This document shows, piece by piece, positions 23,593 through 33,099 of a stretch of 64,000 nt of DNA. The DNA comes from Alphaproteobacteria bacterium HGW-Alphaproteobacteria-1. Its GTDB lineage: Bacteria > Pseudomonadota > Alphaproteobacteria > Rhodobacterales > Rhodobacteraceae. The translations under genes were made by a program, and so were the position numbers. Numbering within the stretch: position 1 is the stretch's first letter; the number at the start of each line of letters is the position of its first letter. The notes beneath the pieces are model-generated. The model was not told where the DNA came from and ran no database searches. It saw only the letters and a list, made by a program, of their open reading frames with translations. The DNA lies in assembly GCA_002842985.1 (NCBI GenBank), contig PHEQ01000003.1, positions 248,001-312,000 of the forward strand, written 5' to 3'.

Positions 23593-24462
23593 ATGATCGG
23601 ACTCGTCGGAATTGTAATGATCTTTGTCATGGTCTTTGGCGGCTATCTCGCGGCCGGAGGCAAGATCGGTATCATCCTGCACGCGCTGCCATTCGAGATG
23701 ATGATGATCGCCGGGGCGGCCATCGGTGCGTTTCTGATCAGCAATGACAGCTCGACCGTCAAGCACACGCTCAAGGATATCGGCAAGGTGTTCAAGGGCC
23801 CGCGCTGGAAGCCCGGCGATTACCGCGATCTGCTGTGCCTGCTCTTCACCCTGATCCGGCTTGCGCGGCAGAACCCGGTCGCAGTGGAGGAACATATCGA
23901 AAACCCGTCCGAATCGCCCATTTTCACCCGCTATCCGCGCATCCTCGCCGATCCCGAGGCGGTGGCGCTGATCGGTGACACGATGCGCTCGGCCTCGATG
24001 AATTACGACGATCCTCACCAGGTCGAGGAGGTGCTCGACAAGCGCATGGAGGCTCAGCATCACCATGCCCTGCAAACCAGCCACGCGCTTCAGACCATGG
24101 CCGATGGGCTGCCCGCGCTTGGCATCGTTGCCGCCGTTCTGGGCGTGATCAAGACCATGGCGTCGATCGACCAGCCGCCCGAAATCCTCGGCAAGATGAT
24201 CGGCGGCGCGCTTGTCGGCACCTTTCTGGGCGTGTTCCTGTCCTATGGTTTTGTCGGGCCCTTCGCCACCAAGCTGCGTGAGGTCGTCGAGGAGGACGCG
24301 CATTTCTACCGCCTGATCCGCGAGGTGCTGATCGCAAACCTGCACAATCATGCCGCGAATATCTGCATTGAGGTGGGTCGCCAGAACACGCCCGGTCACA
24401 ACCGGCCCAGCTTTGGCGACCTGGAAGAGGCGCTCAGGGCGCTCAAGCAGGAGGCCGCATGA
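23593..24462 (+). CDS. motA: Flagellar stator protein MotA
   Basis: 289 residues with four membrane helices. The MotA/TolQ/ExbB core is clear (GLPALGIVAAVLGVIKTM and GALVGTFLGVFLSYGFVGP), and FLISN...HTLKD follows the first helices. MotA and MotB form the ion channel that drives rotation; motB is not in the window. ATG 23593 has cggagag upstream; GTG 23590 just before is possible. The stop overlaps the next gene by four bases. Confidence 0.94.
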   Translation: MIGLVGIVMIFVMVFGGYLAAGGKIGIILHALPFEMMMIAGAAIGAFLISNDSSTVKHTLKDIGKVFKGPRWKPGDYRDLLCLLFTLIRLARQNPVAVEEHIENPSESPIFTRYPRILADPEAVALIGDTMRSASMNYDDPHQVEEVLDKRMEAQHHHALQTSHALQTMADGLPALGIVAAVLGVIKTMASIDQPPEILGKMIGGALVGTFLGVFLSYGFVGPFATKLREVVEEDAHFYRLIREVLIANLHNHAANICIEVGRQNTPGHNRPSFGDLEEALRALKQEAA

Positions 24463-26675
24463 TCCGTGCCGCTGTTTTCTGCCTGGCGCTGTGGCTTGCC
24501 GCGCCCGCCCTTGCCCAGAGCGTCACGGTGCGCTCGGGCGCGCATGACGGGTTTGACCGGCTGGTGATCGACCTGCCGCGCCGCCTCGACTACCGGACCG
24601 AGGCGGGCGCGCGCGACGCGACGTTTGTGTTTGACGTTCCCATCCTGCGTTTCGACATCAGCGCCGTCTTTGCCCGGATCGGTCGCAACCGCCTCCGCGC
24701 ACTTGCCGCACCCGACGGGCAGGGGCGGCTCCGGCTCGACCTGGCCTGCGATTGTCGGTTGAACCCGTTCTGGCATGGCGAGGCCATGCTCGTCATCGAC
24801 ATCGCCGACCCGCCCCCGCCCTCGCTCACCCCCCCGCTCACACCCCGTTCTGCCGCCCGCCTCGGCCCCGCGGCCCCGTCGCCCGCCACCGAGGCGCTGG
24901 CCGCCCGGCTCGACCCGGCTCTTGCACCGGAGAGCGAGCCTGATGTCGCCCGCGTGGCCCTGTCGCCTGATCTTGACCGGATGCACTCAATTCTGCTGCA
25001 CCAACTCGGGCGCGCTGCCAGTCAGGGGCTGGTCATGACAGCACCCGAGGCGCGTCAGGTCCACCTGGCAACGCCATCCTCCGACCCGCCGGCGCCCGCG
25101 CCGGTGGCGGTTGATGCGCAGGCCGCACGGCCCGCCGATCCCATCGCCCTGCGCGCCCAGACCAGCATGGATCGCGACGTGACGGAAGGGGGGCGCGCGG
25201 CACGATCACCCGTTCCCTCAGAACCTGACTGTCCAGCGCCCGCGCTTCTCGACGTGCCGTCCTGGGGCAATCCCGTCACTTTGCCGGAGGACATGGGGCG
25301 GCTCTACCGTGATCTTTACGGTGAATTCGATGCGATCAACCCGCACGTCGCCCACGATCTCGCACGGTTTTACATCCACCACGGCTTTGGCGCCGAGGCC
25401 CGCCAGATCCTGACCCTTGCCGACGCACCGAACGCCGACACCCGGTTGTTGCGCGATCTCGCACAGCTTGTCGATCAGATGCCGCTTTCCGCCAACAGCC
25501 CGCTGCACGATGCCACCGGTTGCGGCGAACCGGCCGTTCTCTGGGCTCTGCTTGCGCGCGGGCCGCTCGATGCGGCGTTGACCTTCGATCATGGCGCCTT
25601 GCAGCGCAGCTTTGCGGCGCTGCCCGCGGGTTTGCGCCGCGGCCTCGGACCGGGGCTTGTGCGGAATCTGGTGGCGGTCGGCCATGCGGATACGGCCCAA
25701 CACCTCCAGCGCGTGATCGAGCGGATCGCTGCGCCGGGCGAGGCCGGGACCGGTCTGGCGCGTGCCGATCTGGCGGCGCATACAGCCGGACCGGACATGG
25801 CCGTGCTGGCCGAGGTCAGCCGCAGCAATACGCTCCATGCCGCCGAGGCGCTTGCTCTTGCCATCGAGGCGGCACTCTTGCGCGGCGCGCCGGTGGCCGT
25901 CGATCAGGCGCAACTTGCGGGGGCCTATGCGCATGAATTGCGCGACACGGAGATCGGCGACCGGCTGGCCGTGGCCCAGGTGGCCGCGCTTGCCGCCGCC
26001 GGGGCCTTCGACGAAGCCGCCAACGCGTTCGACCGGCGGGCTTCTGACCGCGCGCAACCGGTGGCGCGGGCCATGGCCGAAAGCCTTTTGCGCGAAGCCG
26101 TCCGTGCCGCCGATGACCTCACTTTTCTGCGCTATGTGCTCAGCGACCGTTTCATGCCTCCGGAGGCCATGAGCGACCAACTCGTCGGGGCTATTGCCCG
26201 CCGCCTGCTTGACGCAGGCTTTGCCGATGCCGCCGACCGCGTCCTGCGTCCTGTCCGGTCCGATCCCGCGCTGAGGCTTCTGCGCGCCGAAATCGCGCTT
26301 GCGCTCCAACGACCGGCCGAGGCCGATCTTGCGCTGCTGGATCTGAACGGGCCCGATGCCGACCGGTTGCGCGCCCGCGCCCGAAGCCTGCGCGGCGATC
26401 ACGCCTCCGCACAGGCGCTCTTTGCCGCATCCGACGCTCTGTCCGAGGCAGATCGCGCGGCTTTGTACACGCGCGACCCAAAGGCGTTGGCGCGGGCGTC
26501 AGACCCGCTCTTGCACGAGGTGGCGCACCTGCTGAGAGGCTTGTCGAACCCGGTTCCAGCGGCCGTCGCACCGCTCGACCAGAGCGTGGCTCTGCTGGCG
26601 GAAACCGCGCTCGCGCGCGCAACCCTGGCGCGGCTGCTCGCCGGAACCCCGCGCCCTGAGGACGACGATCGGTAA
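24459..26675 (+). CDS. Large secreted protein coupled to motA, unknown function
   Basis: 738 residues. A Sec signal (about 1-20, ending APALAQ) is followed by a beta-rich AMIN-like segment (about 21-108, with VRSGAHDGFDRLVIDLP), a Pro-rich linker (about 115-260), and a long Ala-rich helical part from about 275 to the end that looks like TPR/SEL-type solenoid. Four-base overlap with motA implies co-translation. Position and periplasmic location suggest a stator-assembly role like rhizobial MotC, which chaperones MotB, but I see no direct similarity I can point to. Function not established. Confidence 0.75.
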   Translation: MIRAAVFCLALWLAAPALAQSVTVRSGAHDGFDRLVIDLPRRLDYRTEAGARDATFVFDVPILRFDISAVFARIGRNRLRALAAPDGQGRLRLDLACDCRLNPFWHGEAMLVIDIADPPPPSLTPPLTPRSAARLGPAAPSPATEALAARLDPALAPESEPDVARVALSPDLDRMHSILLHQLGRAASQGLVMTAPEARQVHLATPSSDPPAPAPVAVDAQAARPADPIALRAQTSMDRDVTEGGRAARSPVPSEPDCPAPALLDVPSWGNPVTLPEDMGRLYRDLYGEFDAINPHVAHDLARFYIHHGFGAEARQILTLADAPNADTRLLRDLAQLVDQMPLSANSPLHDATGCGEPAVLWALLARGPLDAALTFDHGALQRSFAALPAGLRRGLGPGLVRNLVAVGHADTAQHLQRVIERIAAPGEAGTGLARADLAAHTAGPDMAVLAEVSRSNTLHAAEALALAIEAALLRGAPVAVDQAQLAGAYAHELRDTEIGDRLAVAQVAALAAAGAFDEAANAFDRRASDRAQPVARAMAESLLREAVRAADDLTFLRYVLSDRFMPPEAMSDQLVGAIARRLLDAGFADAADRVLRPVRSDPALRLLRAEIALALQRPAEADLALLDLNGPDADRLRARARSLRGDHASAQALFAASDALSEADRAALYTRDPKALARASDPLLHEVAHLLRGLSNPVPAAVAPLDQSVALLAETALARATLARLLAGTPRPEDDDR

Positions 26676-26754
26676 TTCGGACAGGCGCTTACCGAATCTC
26701 AACCTCTCGTCGCGAAGATCACACTGATCGCCCGTCTCCGGGGTGCTTTCCAGG

Positions 26755-27507
26755 ATGGATATTGCCTTGCAAAACATGCTCATAACCCTGTGTCTCGCGG
26801 TTGTCCTGCCGATTGCCCTCTTGCCCGTGCCTGGGGTCATGGCGCGCGCCGCCTTGTGCGATGCCGCAGCACGGGAGGTGGCAGATGGCGTGGGGGTGCC
26901 GCTGCCGGTGATGCGCGCGATCACCCGCGTCGAGACCGGACGCGGGCGCGGTCTCGAGCCCTGGCCATGGACCGTCAACATGGAGGGCAAGGGGCATTGG
27001 TTCGAAACCCGCGCCGAGGCAGAGGCCTTTGTCGCCCGCGCCATGGCGCGCGGCGCGCGCAGCTTCGATATCGGGTGTTTCCAGATCAATCACCGCTGGC
27101 ATGGCATGGCATTCCGCTCTCCTTCCGAAATGTTCGACCCGCTCCGCAATGCCGCCTATGCCGCCCGTTTCCTCAAGGATCTCCATGCGCAGAGCGGCAA
27201 CTGGTCGGTGGCGGCAGGCTGGTTTCATTCGCGCACACCCGAACGCGCACGAGATTACCGCGCCCGGTTCGAACGGGTGCGCGCCGCGCTGTCCGATGCC
27301 CCGCCCGACATGCCGCGCCTGCCGCGGGACCCGACCCTGCCGCGCGGCCCGGGCATGGCGCATGCCGCGCCCCAAGCGCCGGCCAACAACACATTTCCGC
27401 TCCTGACCAGAAGCGTGTCAGGACCGGTACGCGGCTCTCTGGTGCCGCTCGATCGCCCCGCGCCGCCGCCGTTCTTTCCCGCGCTCGTTGCGGCGCGGGG
27501 GTCCTGA
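26755..27507 (+). CDS. Lytic transglycosylase-like protein in flagellar cluster
   Basis: 250 residues. A signal segment (about 1-32) precedes an SLT-type lysozyme-like domain (about 35-175) with the catalytic Glu in ITRVETGRG, then FDIGCFQINHRWHG and the AAYAARFLKDL helix. A Pro-rich tail follows. It lies between the motA unit and flhA and may cut peptidoglycan for rod passage, the SltF/FlgJ job in alphaproteobacteria. ATG 26755 is preferred to GTG 26743. Confidence 0.82.
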   Translation: MDIALQNMLITLCLAVVLPIALLPVPGVMARAALCDAAAREVADGVGVPLPVMRAITRVETGRGRGLEPWPWTVNMEGKGHWFETRAEAEAFVARAMARGARSFDIGCFQINHRWHGMAFRSPSEMFDPLRNAAYAARFLKDLHAQSGNWSVAAGWFHSRTPERARDYRARFERVRAALSDAPPDMPRLPRDPTLPRGPGMAHAAPQAPANNTFPLLTRSVSGPVRGSLVPLDRPAPPPFFPALVAARGS

Positions 27508-27510
27508 ACC

Positions 27511-29592
27511 ATGCCGCGCCTGACCCCGGCCCAACTCTTTCAGCCCACTGTTCTGCTTGCACTCGCCTTGATGGCGATCATCACCATGATGATCCTGCCG
27601 ATGCCCGCCTTCGTGCTCGATATCGGCCTTGCCGCCTCCTTCGCGCTGGCCATCCTGATCTTCACCATCACGCTTTTCATCGAGCGGCCGCTTGATTTCT
27701 CCTCCTTCCCGACGATCCTTCTGGCCTCGCTTGTGCTCCGGCTGTCGCTCAATGTCTCCTCGACCAAGCTCATCATCGGCCAGGGCCATACCGGCACATC
27801 GGCAGCGGGTAACGTGATCGAGGGTTTCGCCAATTTCGTCATGGGGGGCAGCGTTTTTCTCGGGCTTGTCGTCTTCGGCGTGCTGCTCATCGTCAATTTT
27901 CTCGTGATCACCAAGGGGGCCGCGCGCATGGCCGAAGTGGGCGCGCGCTTTGCCCTCGATGCGATGCCCGGCAAACAGCTCGCCATCGACAGCGACATGT
28001 CCGCAGGCGCCATCACCCATGAGGAGGCGCGCGCGCGCCGAGCCCTTGAACAGCAGGAGACGACGTTCTTCGGCTCGCTCGACGGGGCGTCGAAGTTCGT
28101 CAAGGGCGATGCGGTTGCGGGCCTGCTCATCACGCTTCTCAACCTGGTGATGGGGCTGATCATGGGCACGGTGGTGCATGACATGCCACTTGGTCGCGCT
28201 TTCGAGACCTACGCCATCCTGACGGTCGGCGACGGGCTGGTGACGCAGATCCCCGCCGTGGTCATCTCCATCGCCACGGCGCTTCTGCTGGCGCGCGGGG
28301 GCACGCTCGGGGCGACCGACGCCGCGATGGTGGCCCAGATCGGCCGCCACCCGGCCGCCCTTGCCACGGTGGCGGTGCTGATGGCGCTCTTTGCGCTGGT
28401 GCCGGGGCTGCCCTTCGTGCCTTTCATTCTTGGCGGGTCGGTGCTTGGCGGGGTGGCGGCCATGGGCTTTCGCGCGCGCGGCAAGACCCCTCTGTCCGAG
28501 GTCGCAACCCCTGCCGCACCCCCGCCCGAGCCGTCGATGGGCGACATTCTGGAGCTTGACGACATCCACGTCGAATTTGCTCCTGACCTTGTCAACATGG
28601 TGCTCGATCCCGGCGAGGGGCTCGATGCGCGCATCGCCAACATGCGCCGTCACATCGCCACCCGCTACGGCCTCATCCTGCCCGAGATCCGGCTGACCGA
28701 CGATGCCGGGCTACAGGCGGGCAGCTATGTGATCCGCGTGCACGGGGTCGAGCAGGCCCGTGCCGGGTTGCGCCCCGACAACCTGCTCGCACTTGATCCC
28801 GAAAATCACCCGGCCCTGCCCCCCGGCGAGGCGGTGCGCGAGCCGGTCTATGGCGCGCCCGCCCGCTGGATCCCTGGCGCCGCGCGCGACATGGCGGCGC
28901 TTGACGGGACCACGCTGGTGACGCCGACCGAGGTGCTGGCCACCCACCTGCTCGAGGTGATCCGCCGCAATCTCAGCCGTCTGCTGACGATGAAGGCGAT
29001 GCGGCGGTTGCTTGACGAGATGGTCAACCTCTCGGATCGCGCCCGCGGCGAGGCCAATCGCAAGCTGCTGGAAGAGATGATCCCCGACCGCATCGCGCCC
29101 GACCTCTTGCATGCGGTTTTGCGGCTCCTGCTGGCCGAACAGGTCTCGATCCGCAATCTGCCGCTGATCATCGAGGCGGCGGCCGAGGGCCGTGCGGGTG
29201 GCGCCGCGCCCGAGACGGTCTGCGAGCATGTGCGCCAGCGCCTCGGCTTTCAGCTCGTGGCCGAACTGACCCGCCCCGACGGTACCTTGCCGCTCATCCA
29301 ACTGGCCCCGGAATGGGAGGAGCGGTTCAGCACCTACCAGATCGAGGCCGAGCGCGGGCGGCTCGACGTGGCGCTGCCGCCGGATCTCTTCAACGCGCTG
29401 ACCGGGGCGGCCGCCGAGGCTGTCAACGCGGCGCAGGAAAAGGGCATCGCACCCGCCATCGTCACCTCGACGCCGCGCCGCCGGTTCCTGCGCACGGCGC
29501 TTGCCGCCAAACAGATCGGCGCGCCGGTGCTTTCCTTCGAGGAGATCGGCACCGAGAGCAGACCCTCTCTTGTGGGTGTGGTGGCGGCATGA
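27511..29592 (+). CDS. flhA: Flagellar export gate protein FlhA
   Basis: 693 residues, full length for the family. Eight membrane helices fill about 1-320, including the FHIPEP-region equivalent (the conserved stretch here reads NVSSTKLIIGQGHTGTSAAGNVIEGFANFVMGG-like, spanning about 83-115). A cytoplasmic domain follows from about 345 with SRLLTMKAMRRLLDE and the final export-platform subdomains. FlhA forms the nonameric ring that receives export substrates. It is the first of flhA-fliR-flhB, which overlap one another. Confidence 0.95.
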   Translation: MPRLTPAQLFQPTVLLALALMAIITMMILPMPAFVLDIGLAASFALAILIFTITLFIERPLDFSSFPTILLASLVLRLSLNVSSTKLIIGQGHTGTSAAGNVIEGFANFVMGGSVFLGLVVFGVLLIVNFLVITKGAARMAEVGARFALDAMPGKQLAIDSDMSAGAITHEEARARRALEQQETTFFGSLDGASKFVKGDAVAGLLITLLNLVMGLIMGTVVHDMPLGRAFETYAILTVGDGLVTQIPAVVISIATALLLARGGTLGATDAAMVAQIGRHPAALATVAVLMALFALVPGLPFVPFILGGSVLGGVAAMGFRARGKTPLSEVATPAAPPPEPSMGDILELDDIHVEFAPDLVNMVLDPGEGLDARIANMRRHIATRYGLILPEIRLTDDAGLQAGSYVIRVHGVEQARAGLRPDNLLALDPENHPALPPGEAVREPVYGAPARWIPGAARDMAALDGTTLVTPTEVLATHLLEVIRRNLSRLLTMKAMRRLLDEMVNLSDRARGEANRKLLEEMIPDRIAPDLLHAVLRLLLAEQVSIRNLPLIIEAAAEGRAGGAAPETVCEHVRQRLGFQLVAELTRPDGTLPLIQLAPEWEERFSTYQIEAERGRLDVALPPDLFNALTGAAAEAVNAAQEKGIAPAIVTSTPRRRFLRTALAAKQIGAPVLSFEEIGTESRPSLVGVVAA

Positions 29593-30362
29593 GCGGGCTG
29601 GCGACACTCCTGCCGCTGGCGCAGGACCTGCTCTGGCTGCATGCGCTGGTGTTTCTCCGGATCGCGCCGCTCATCGCGCTCTTTCCCGGCTTTGGCGAGA
29701 CGTCGGTGCCCATGCGGATCAAGCTCGGCCTCGCGCTTGGCCTCGCGGCCATCGTCACGCCCGCCGTCGCGGCCGACCTGGCCGGGCGGCTTCCCGTCAA
29801 TCCGGACCTCCTGCGCCTCATCCTGACCGAGACCGGCATCGGCCTGATGCTGGGTTTCGGCATCCGCTTTTTCGTGCTTGCGCTCCAGACCGCCGGGGCG
29901 ATCGCCGCGCAATCCACCTCGCTGTCGCAGATCCTCGGGACAGCCGGCGTCACCCCCATGCCCGCCATCGGTCACCTGCTCGTGACCGGCGCGCTGGCAC
30001 TTGCCATGATGCTCGGGCTGCATCTGCGGCTGGCCGAGCTTGCGGTCGCCAGTTACCGCGTCTTCCCGCCCGGCGCGCCGCCGGTCGCGGCGGCGGTGGC
30101 GGAATGGGGCATTGCGCGCGTGGCCCATGCCTTTGGCTTCGCCTTCACGCTGGCCGCGCCGTTCGTCATCGCCTCCACGCTTTACAACCTCACCCTCGGC
30201 ATCATCAACCGCGCCATGCCGCAACTGATGGTGGTCTTTGTCGGTGCGCCGGCGATCACCGGGGCGGGGCTCGTTCTGCTGATGCTGCTGGCTCCGGCCA
30301 TGCTCGGGCTATGGGCGGAGGCACTTGGTGATTTTCTCGCCGATCCGATGGGGGGTCGCTGA
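29589..30362 (+). CDS. fliR: Flagellar export gate protein FliR
   Basis: 257 residues, mostly hydrophobic, with the FliR pattern LRIAPLIALFPGFGETSVPMRIKLGLAL near the N-terminus, the AIAAQSTSLSQILG loop, and the APFVIASTLYNLTLGIINRAMPQLMVVFVGAPA region. It joins FliP and FliQ in the export gate. ATGA overlap with flhA and TGATG overlap with flhB show tight coupling. Confidence 0.93.
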   Translation: MSGLATLLPLAQDLLWLHALVFLRIAPLIALFPGFGETSVPMRIKLGLALGLAAIVTPAVAADLAGRLPVNPDLLRLILTETGIGLMLGFGIRFFVLALQTAGAIAAQSTSLSQILGTAGVTPMPAIGHLLVTGALALAMMLGLHLRLAELAVASYRVFPPGAPPVAAAVAEWGIARVAHAFGFAFTLAAPFVIASTLYNLTLGIINRAMPQLMVVFVGAPAITGAGLVLLMLLAPAMLGLWAEALGDFLADPMGGR

Positions 30363-31450
30363 TGGCCGAAGCGCAGGACGAGGGCGACAAGACCCACGAG
30401 GCCACGCCGCAAAAGCTTGAGAAAGCGCGCGAAAAGGGCGAATTGGCACGCTCGGCCGATCTCAATACCGCAGGCTCCTATGCAGGCTTCGTTCTTGCGG
30501 CACTGGCGCTTGGCGCGGGCTCGGTGTCCGAGGCCGGGTCCCTGATGATGCGCTTTCTCGAACAGCCGGACCGCCTTGCCGCGCTGGCCTTCGAAGGCGG
30601 CTCGGGCGGCGCGGCGCTCGGCGGGCTCATGGGCGGGCTCGTGCTGGCGCTCATGGTCTGGTTTCTGCTGCCCGGGGCGGGTGCGCTCCTGTCGGTGGTG
30701 GCGCAGCGCAGCCTTGTTTTTGCGCCGTCAAAGATCGAGCCGAAGCTCTCGCGCATCGACCCTGTCGAGAACGCCAGGAACAAATACGGGCCCAGCGGGC
30801 TTTTCGAATTTGCCAAGAGCGCGGTCAAGCTATTGGCCTATTGCGTGCTGCTCGGCACCTATCTTACCGGACAGTTGCCGCGGCTTGCGGCCACGCTCCA
30901 TGCCGCACCCGGCCAGATCGGGGCGGTCATGGCGCAAATGGTGGTGGAGTTTCTCGGCGTGGTGCTGCTTTTGGCGCTCGCCATCGGCGCCGTCGATTAT
31001 CTCTGGCAGCACTTCGACCACGCCCGCCGCCAGCGAATGTCGCACAAGGAAATCCGCGATGAGCACAAGGACAGCGAGGGCGATCCGCACATGAAGCAGC
31101 AGCGCCGCCAGCGCGGCATGGACATCGCCTCGCGGCAGATGATGGCCGAGGTGCCGAAGGCCGATGTGGTGATCGTCAACCCCACCCATTACGCAGTCGC
31201 CCTCAAATGGAGCCGTGCGCCCGGCGCGGCCCCGGTCTGCGTCGCCAAGGGCGTCGATCACATGGCCCGTGCCATCCGTGAGACGGCGCAAGAGCACGGC
31301 GTGCCGGTCCACAGCGATCCACCCGCCGCGCGCGCGCTTCATGCCGAGACCGAAATCGGGCAGCAGATCGACCCGCGCCATTATCGCGCCGTCGCCGCCG
31401 CGATCCGCTTTGCCGATGCGATGCGCCGCAAGGCGCGGGCCTTCGGATGA
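30362..31450 (+). CDS. flhB: Flagellar export switch protein FlhB
   Basis: 362 residues. The N-terminal EKPT-like start (KTHEATPQKLEKAREKGE), four membrane helices (about 35-210) and a cytoplasmic domain with the self-cleaving NPTH motif at 273-276 (VIVNPTHYAVAL) are all present. FlhB switches export from rod/hook to filament substrates. It is followed with a four-base overlap by a small coiled-coil gene. Confidence 0.95.
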   Translation: MAEAQDEGDKTHEATPQKLEKAREKGELARSADLNTAGSYAGFVLAALALGAGSVSEAGSLMMRFLEQPDRLAALAFEGGSGGAALGGLMGGLVLALMVWFLLPGAGALLSVVAQRSLVFAPSKIEPKLSRIDPVENARNKYGPSGLFEFAKSAVKLLAYCVLLGTYLTGQLPRLAATLHAAPGQIGAVMAQMVVEFLGVVLLLALAIGAVDYLWQHFDHARRQRMSHKEIRDEHKDSEGDPHMKQQRRQRGMDIASRQMMAEVPKADVVIVNPTHYAVALKWSRAPGAAPVCVAKGVDHMARAIRETAQEHGVPVHSDPPAARALHAETEIGQQIDPRHYRAVAAAIRFADAMRRKARAFG

Positions 31451-31887
31451 GGCCGGGCAACGACTCTGCGCTTGTCGCGGTGACGGCGGCGCGGCTCGAC
31501 CAGGAGACGGCGCGGCTGCGCGCGGTTCTGGCGGAGGAGGCGCGGCTGCGCGCGGCGCTTGCGCGCCTTGACGCGCAGGCCGAGGCGGCGCGGGCGCTGC
31601 CGGAGCAGGTGATGCGCGGACTGCGCGAAATCGGCGCGGATCTGTCATGGCAGGGGTGGGTGGGACGAAGCCGCGCTGCTCTCAATTCCGAGCTTGCGCT
31701 GACACTTGCGCGCAAGGAGCAGGCGCTGCCGCCCCTGCGCCGCGCTTTCGGTAAGGCCGAGGCGGCGCGTGCGCTTGTCGCGCATCACCTCAGCGCGAGA
31801 CATCACGACAGTCAGGCCCGCGAGGCGCAGCGCCTCGAGCATCTCGCGCTTCTGCGCCTGGCCGACGCCCGCGATCACACGTCCTGA
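31447..31887 (+). CDS. FliJ-like coiled-coil protein (candidate)
   Basis: 146 residues, almost wholly helical and Ala/Arg/Leu-rich, with two long helices split near residues 60-72 (IGADLSWQGWVGRSR). This is the two-helix coiled-coil form and length of FliJ, which sits on the FliI hexamer. Primary-sequence similarity is not decisive because coiled coils converge. It starts within the flhB stop and its last 13 bases overlap the convergent fliL-like gene. No other FliJ candidate is in the block. Confidence 0.6.
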   Translation: MRPGNDSALVAVTAARLDQETARLRAVLAEEARLRAALARLDAQAEAARALPEQVMRGLREIGADLSWQGWVGRSRAALNSELALTLARKEQALPPLRRAFGKAEAARALVAHHLSARHHDSQAREAQRLEHLALLRLADARDHTS

Positions 31888-32354
31888 CGCGCGATTTCGG
31901 TGATCAGCACGCCGCGCACATCCTCGCCCAACAGATCGCGCGCCACTTCGATCAGCATCCGGCGCAGCACATCCATGCTGTTGGCATCGGTGAACGCCCC
32001 GTCAAAGCCGCCCCGGTTGGCATGATCGAACATGGCCTGAAGAAGTCCATCACGCAATCGCGGCTCGCGCGCATAGACGGCATCCGCTGTCCCAAGCCGC
32101 ATTTCGACGCTGAGCGAGATGACCACCATGGCGGTAACCCGGTCACGCGCAACGACCGGCACGACGAACTGGTTGTTGAGCCGCACGAATTCGGTCTGCC
32201 CGCCGGTTTGCCCATCGGTCCGCCCCGCCGTCGCGGGTGCGGCTGTCTCCACGTTGCCCGCCTCGGGGACGGGTGTCGCAAGAAACAGCCCCGCGCCGAT
32301 CCCGGCGCCGAGGCCAAGCAGCAAAAGCAGCACCGGTACGAGAAAGCGCATCAT
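31875..32354 (-). CDS. Second FliL-like protein
   Basis: 159 residues: an N-terminal membrane helix (about 4-25), a Thr/Gly linker, and a domain with FVRLNNQFVVPVV and MVVISLSVEMRL, plus a DANSMDVLRRMLIEVARDLLG ending. This is the FliL pattern (FVxLxxxFVVxV, DLxxxxGxxxLR). Tandem ATGs at the start. It is downstream of flgH in the leftward flg unit, so two FliL-type proteins are encoded. Confidence 0.75.
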   Translation of the reverse strand: MMRFLVPVLLLLLGLGAGIGAGLFLATPVPEAGNVETAAPATAGRTDGQTGGQTEFVRLNNQFVVPVVARDRVTAMVVISLSVEMRLGTADAVYAREPRLRDGLLQAMFDHANRGGFDGAFTDANSMDVLRRMLIEVARDLLGEDVRGVLITEIARQDV

Positions 32355-32369
32355 ATCCCCGCCCCCCGT

Positions 32370-33089
32370 TCAGAACGGCAGGATCGCGTCCAGCACCTGC
32401 TGGCCGATCCGGGGTTGCTGGACATCGGTGATCTGACCGCGCCCGCCATAGGAAATGCGCGCGGCGGCGATCTTGTCATAGGTGATCTCGTTCTGGCGCG
32501 AAATGTCCTCGGGTCGCACGAAGCCCGTCACCAGAAGCTCGCGCAGCTCGAAATTGACGCGCACCTCCTGCGAGCCCTGGATTTCCAGAACCCCGTTGGG
32601 CAGCACCTGCATCACCGTGGCCGCGACCCGCAGCGTCAACTCCTCGCTGCGCCTGACCGAGCCATCGCCGCCCGAGCGACTGGAGGAATTGATCCCGACA
32701 GCCTGATCGAGGCTCGCCCCCTCGGGTAATCCCCGGTTGATGCGTTGCGGCAGGCCGAAGAGATCGGGAATGCCGAGGTTCTCCGAGCCGGTGCGCGCGC
32801 GCTCAGTGGTGTTGGAGATTTTCGCCTCCTCGTCGATCTCGACCACCACGGTGAGGATATCCCCGCGCCGCGCCGCGCGCCGGTCGCCCAGGAGCGACTT
32901 GCGCCCGCCATCCCAGAGCGAGGCTTCCTGCACCGGCACGCGGCGCGCGCTTTCGAGCGGCAGGCCCGGATCGAACATGGCCAGTTGCTCGGTCGAATTC
33001 ATGGTTGGCGTAAAACTTGGCGGTTTGCCGATATGATCCATGCGCGCGCAACCCGCGGCCGCCAGCACGACAAGTAACAGCACTCTCAT
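32370..33089 (-). CDS. flgH: Flagellar L-ring protein FlgH
   Basis: 239 residues. A lipobox (AAAGC, Cys14) marks it as an outer-membrane lipoprotein. Family motifs include SLWDGGRKSLLGDRRAARRGDILTVVV and the C-terminal LVTGFVRPEDISRQNEITYDKIAAARISYGGRG-type region at about 190-225. FlgH forms the L-ring bushing. I chose ATG 33089, which has ggag eight bases upstream; longer frames lack this. FlgI, its P-ring partner, is not in the window. Confidence 0.93.
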   Translation of the reverse strand: MRVLLLVVLAAAGCARMDHIGKPPSFTPTMNSTEQLAMFDPGLPLESARRVPVQEASLWDGGRKSLLGDRRAARRGDILTVVVEIDEEAKISNTTERARTGSENLGIPDLFGLPQRINRGLPEGASLDQAVGINSSSRSGGDGSVRRSEELTLRVAATVMQVLPNGVLEIQGSQEVRVNFELRELLVTGFVRPEDISRQNEITYDKIAAARISYGGRGQITDVQQPRIGQQVLDAILPF

Positions 33090-33099
33090 GATCCGACTC

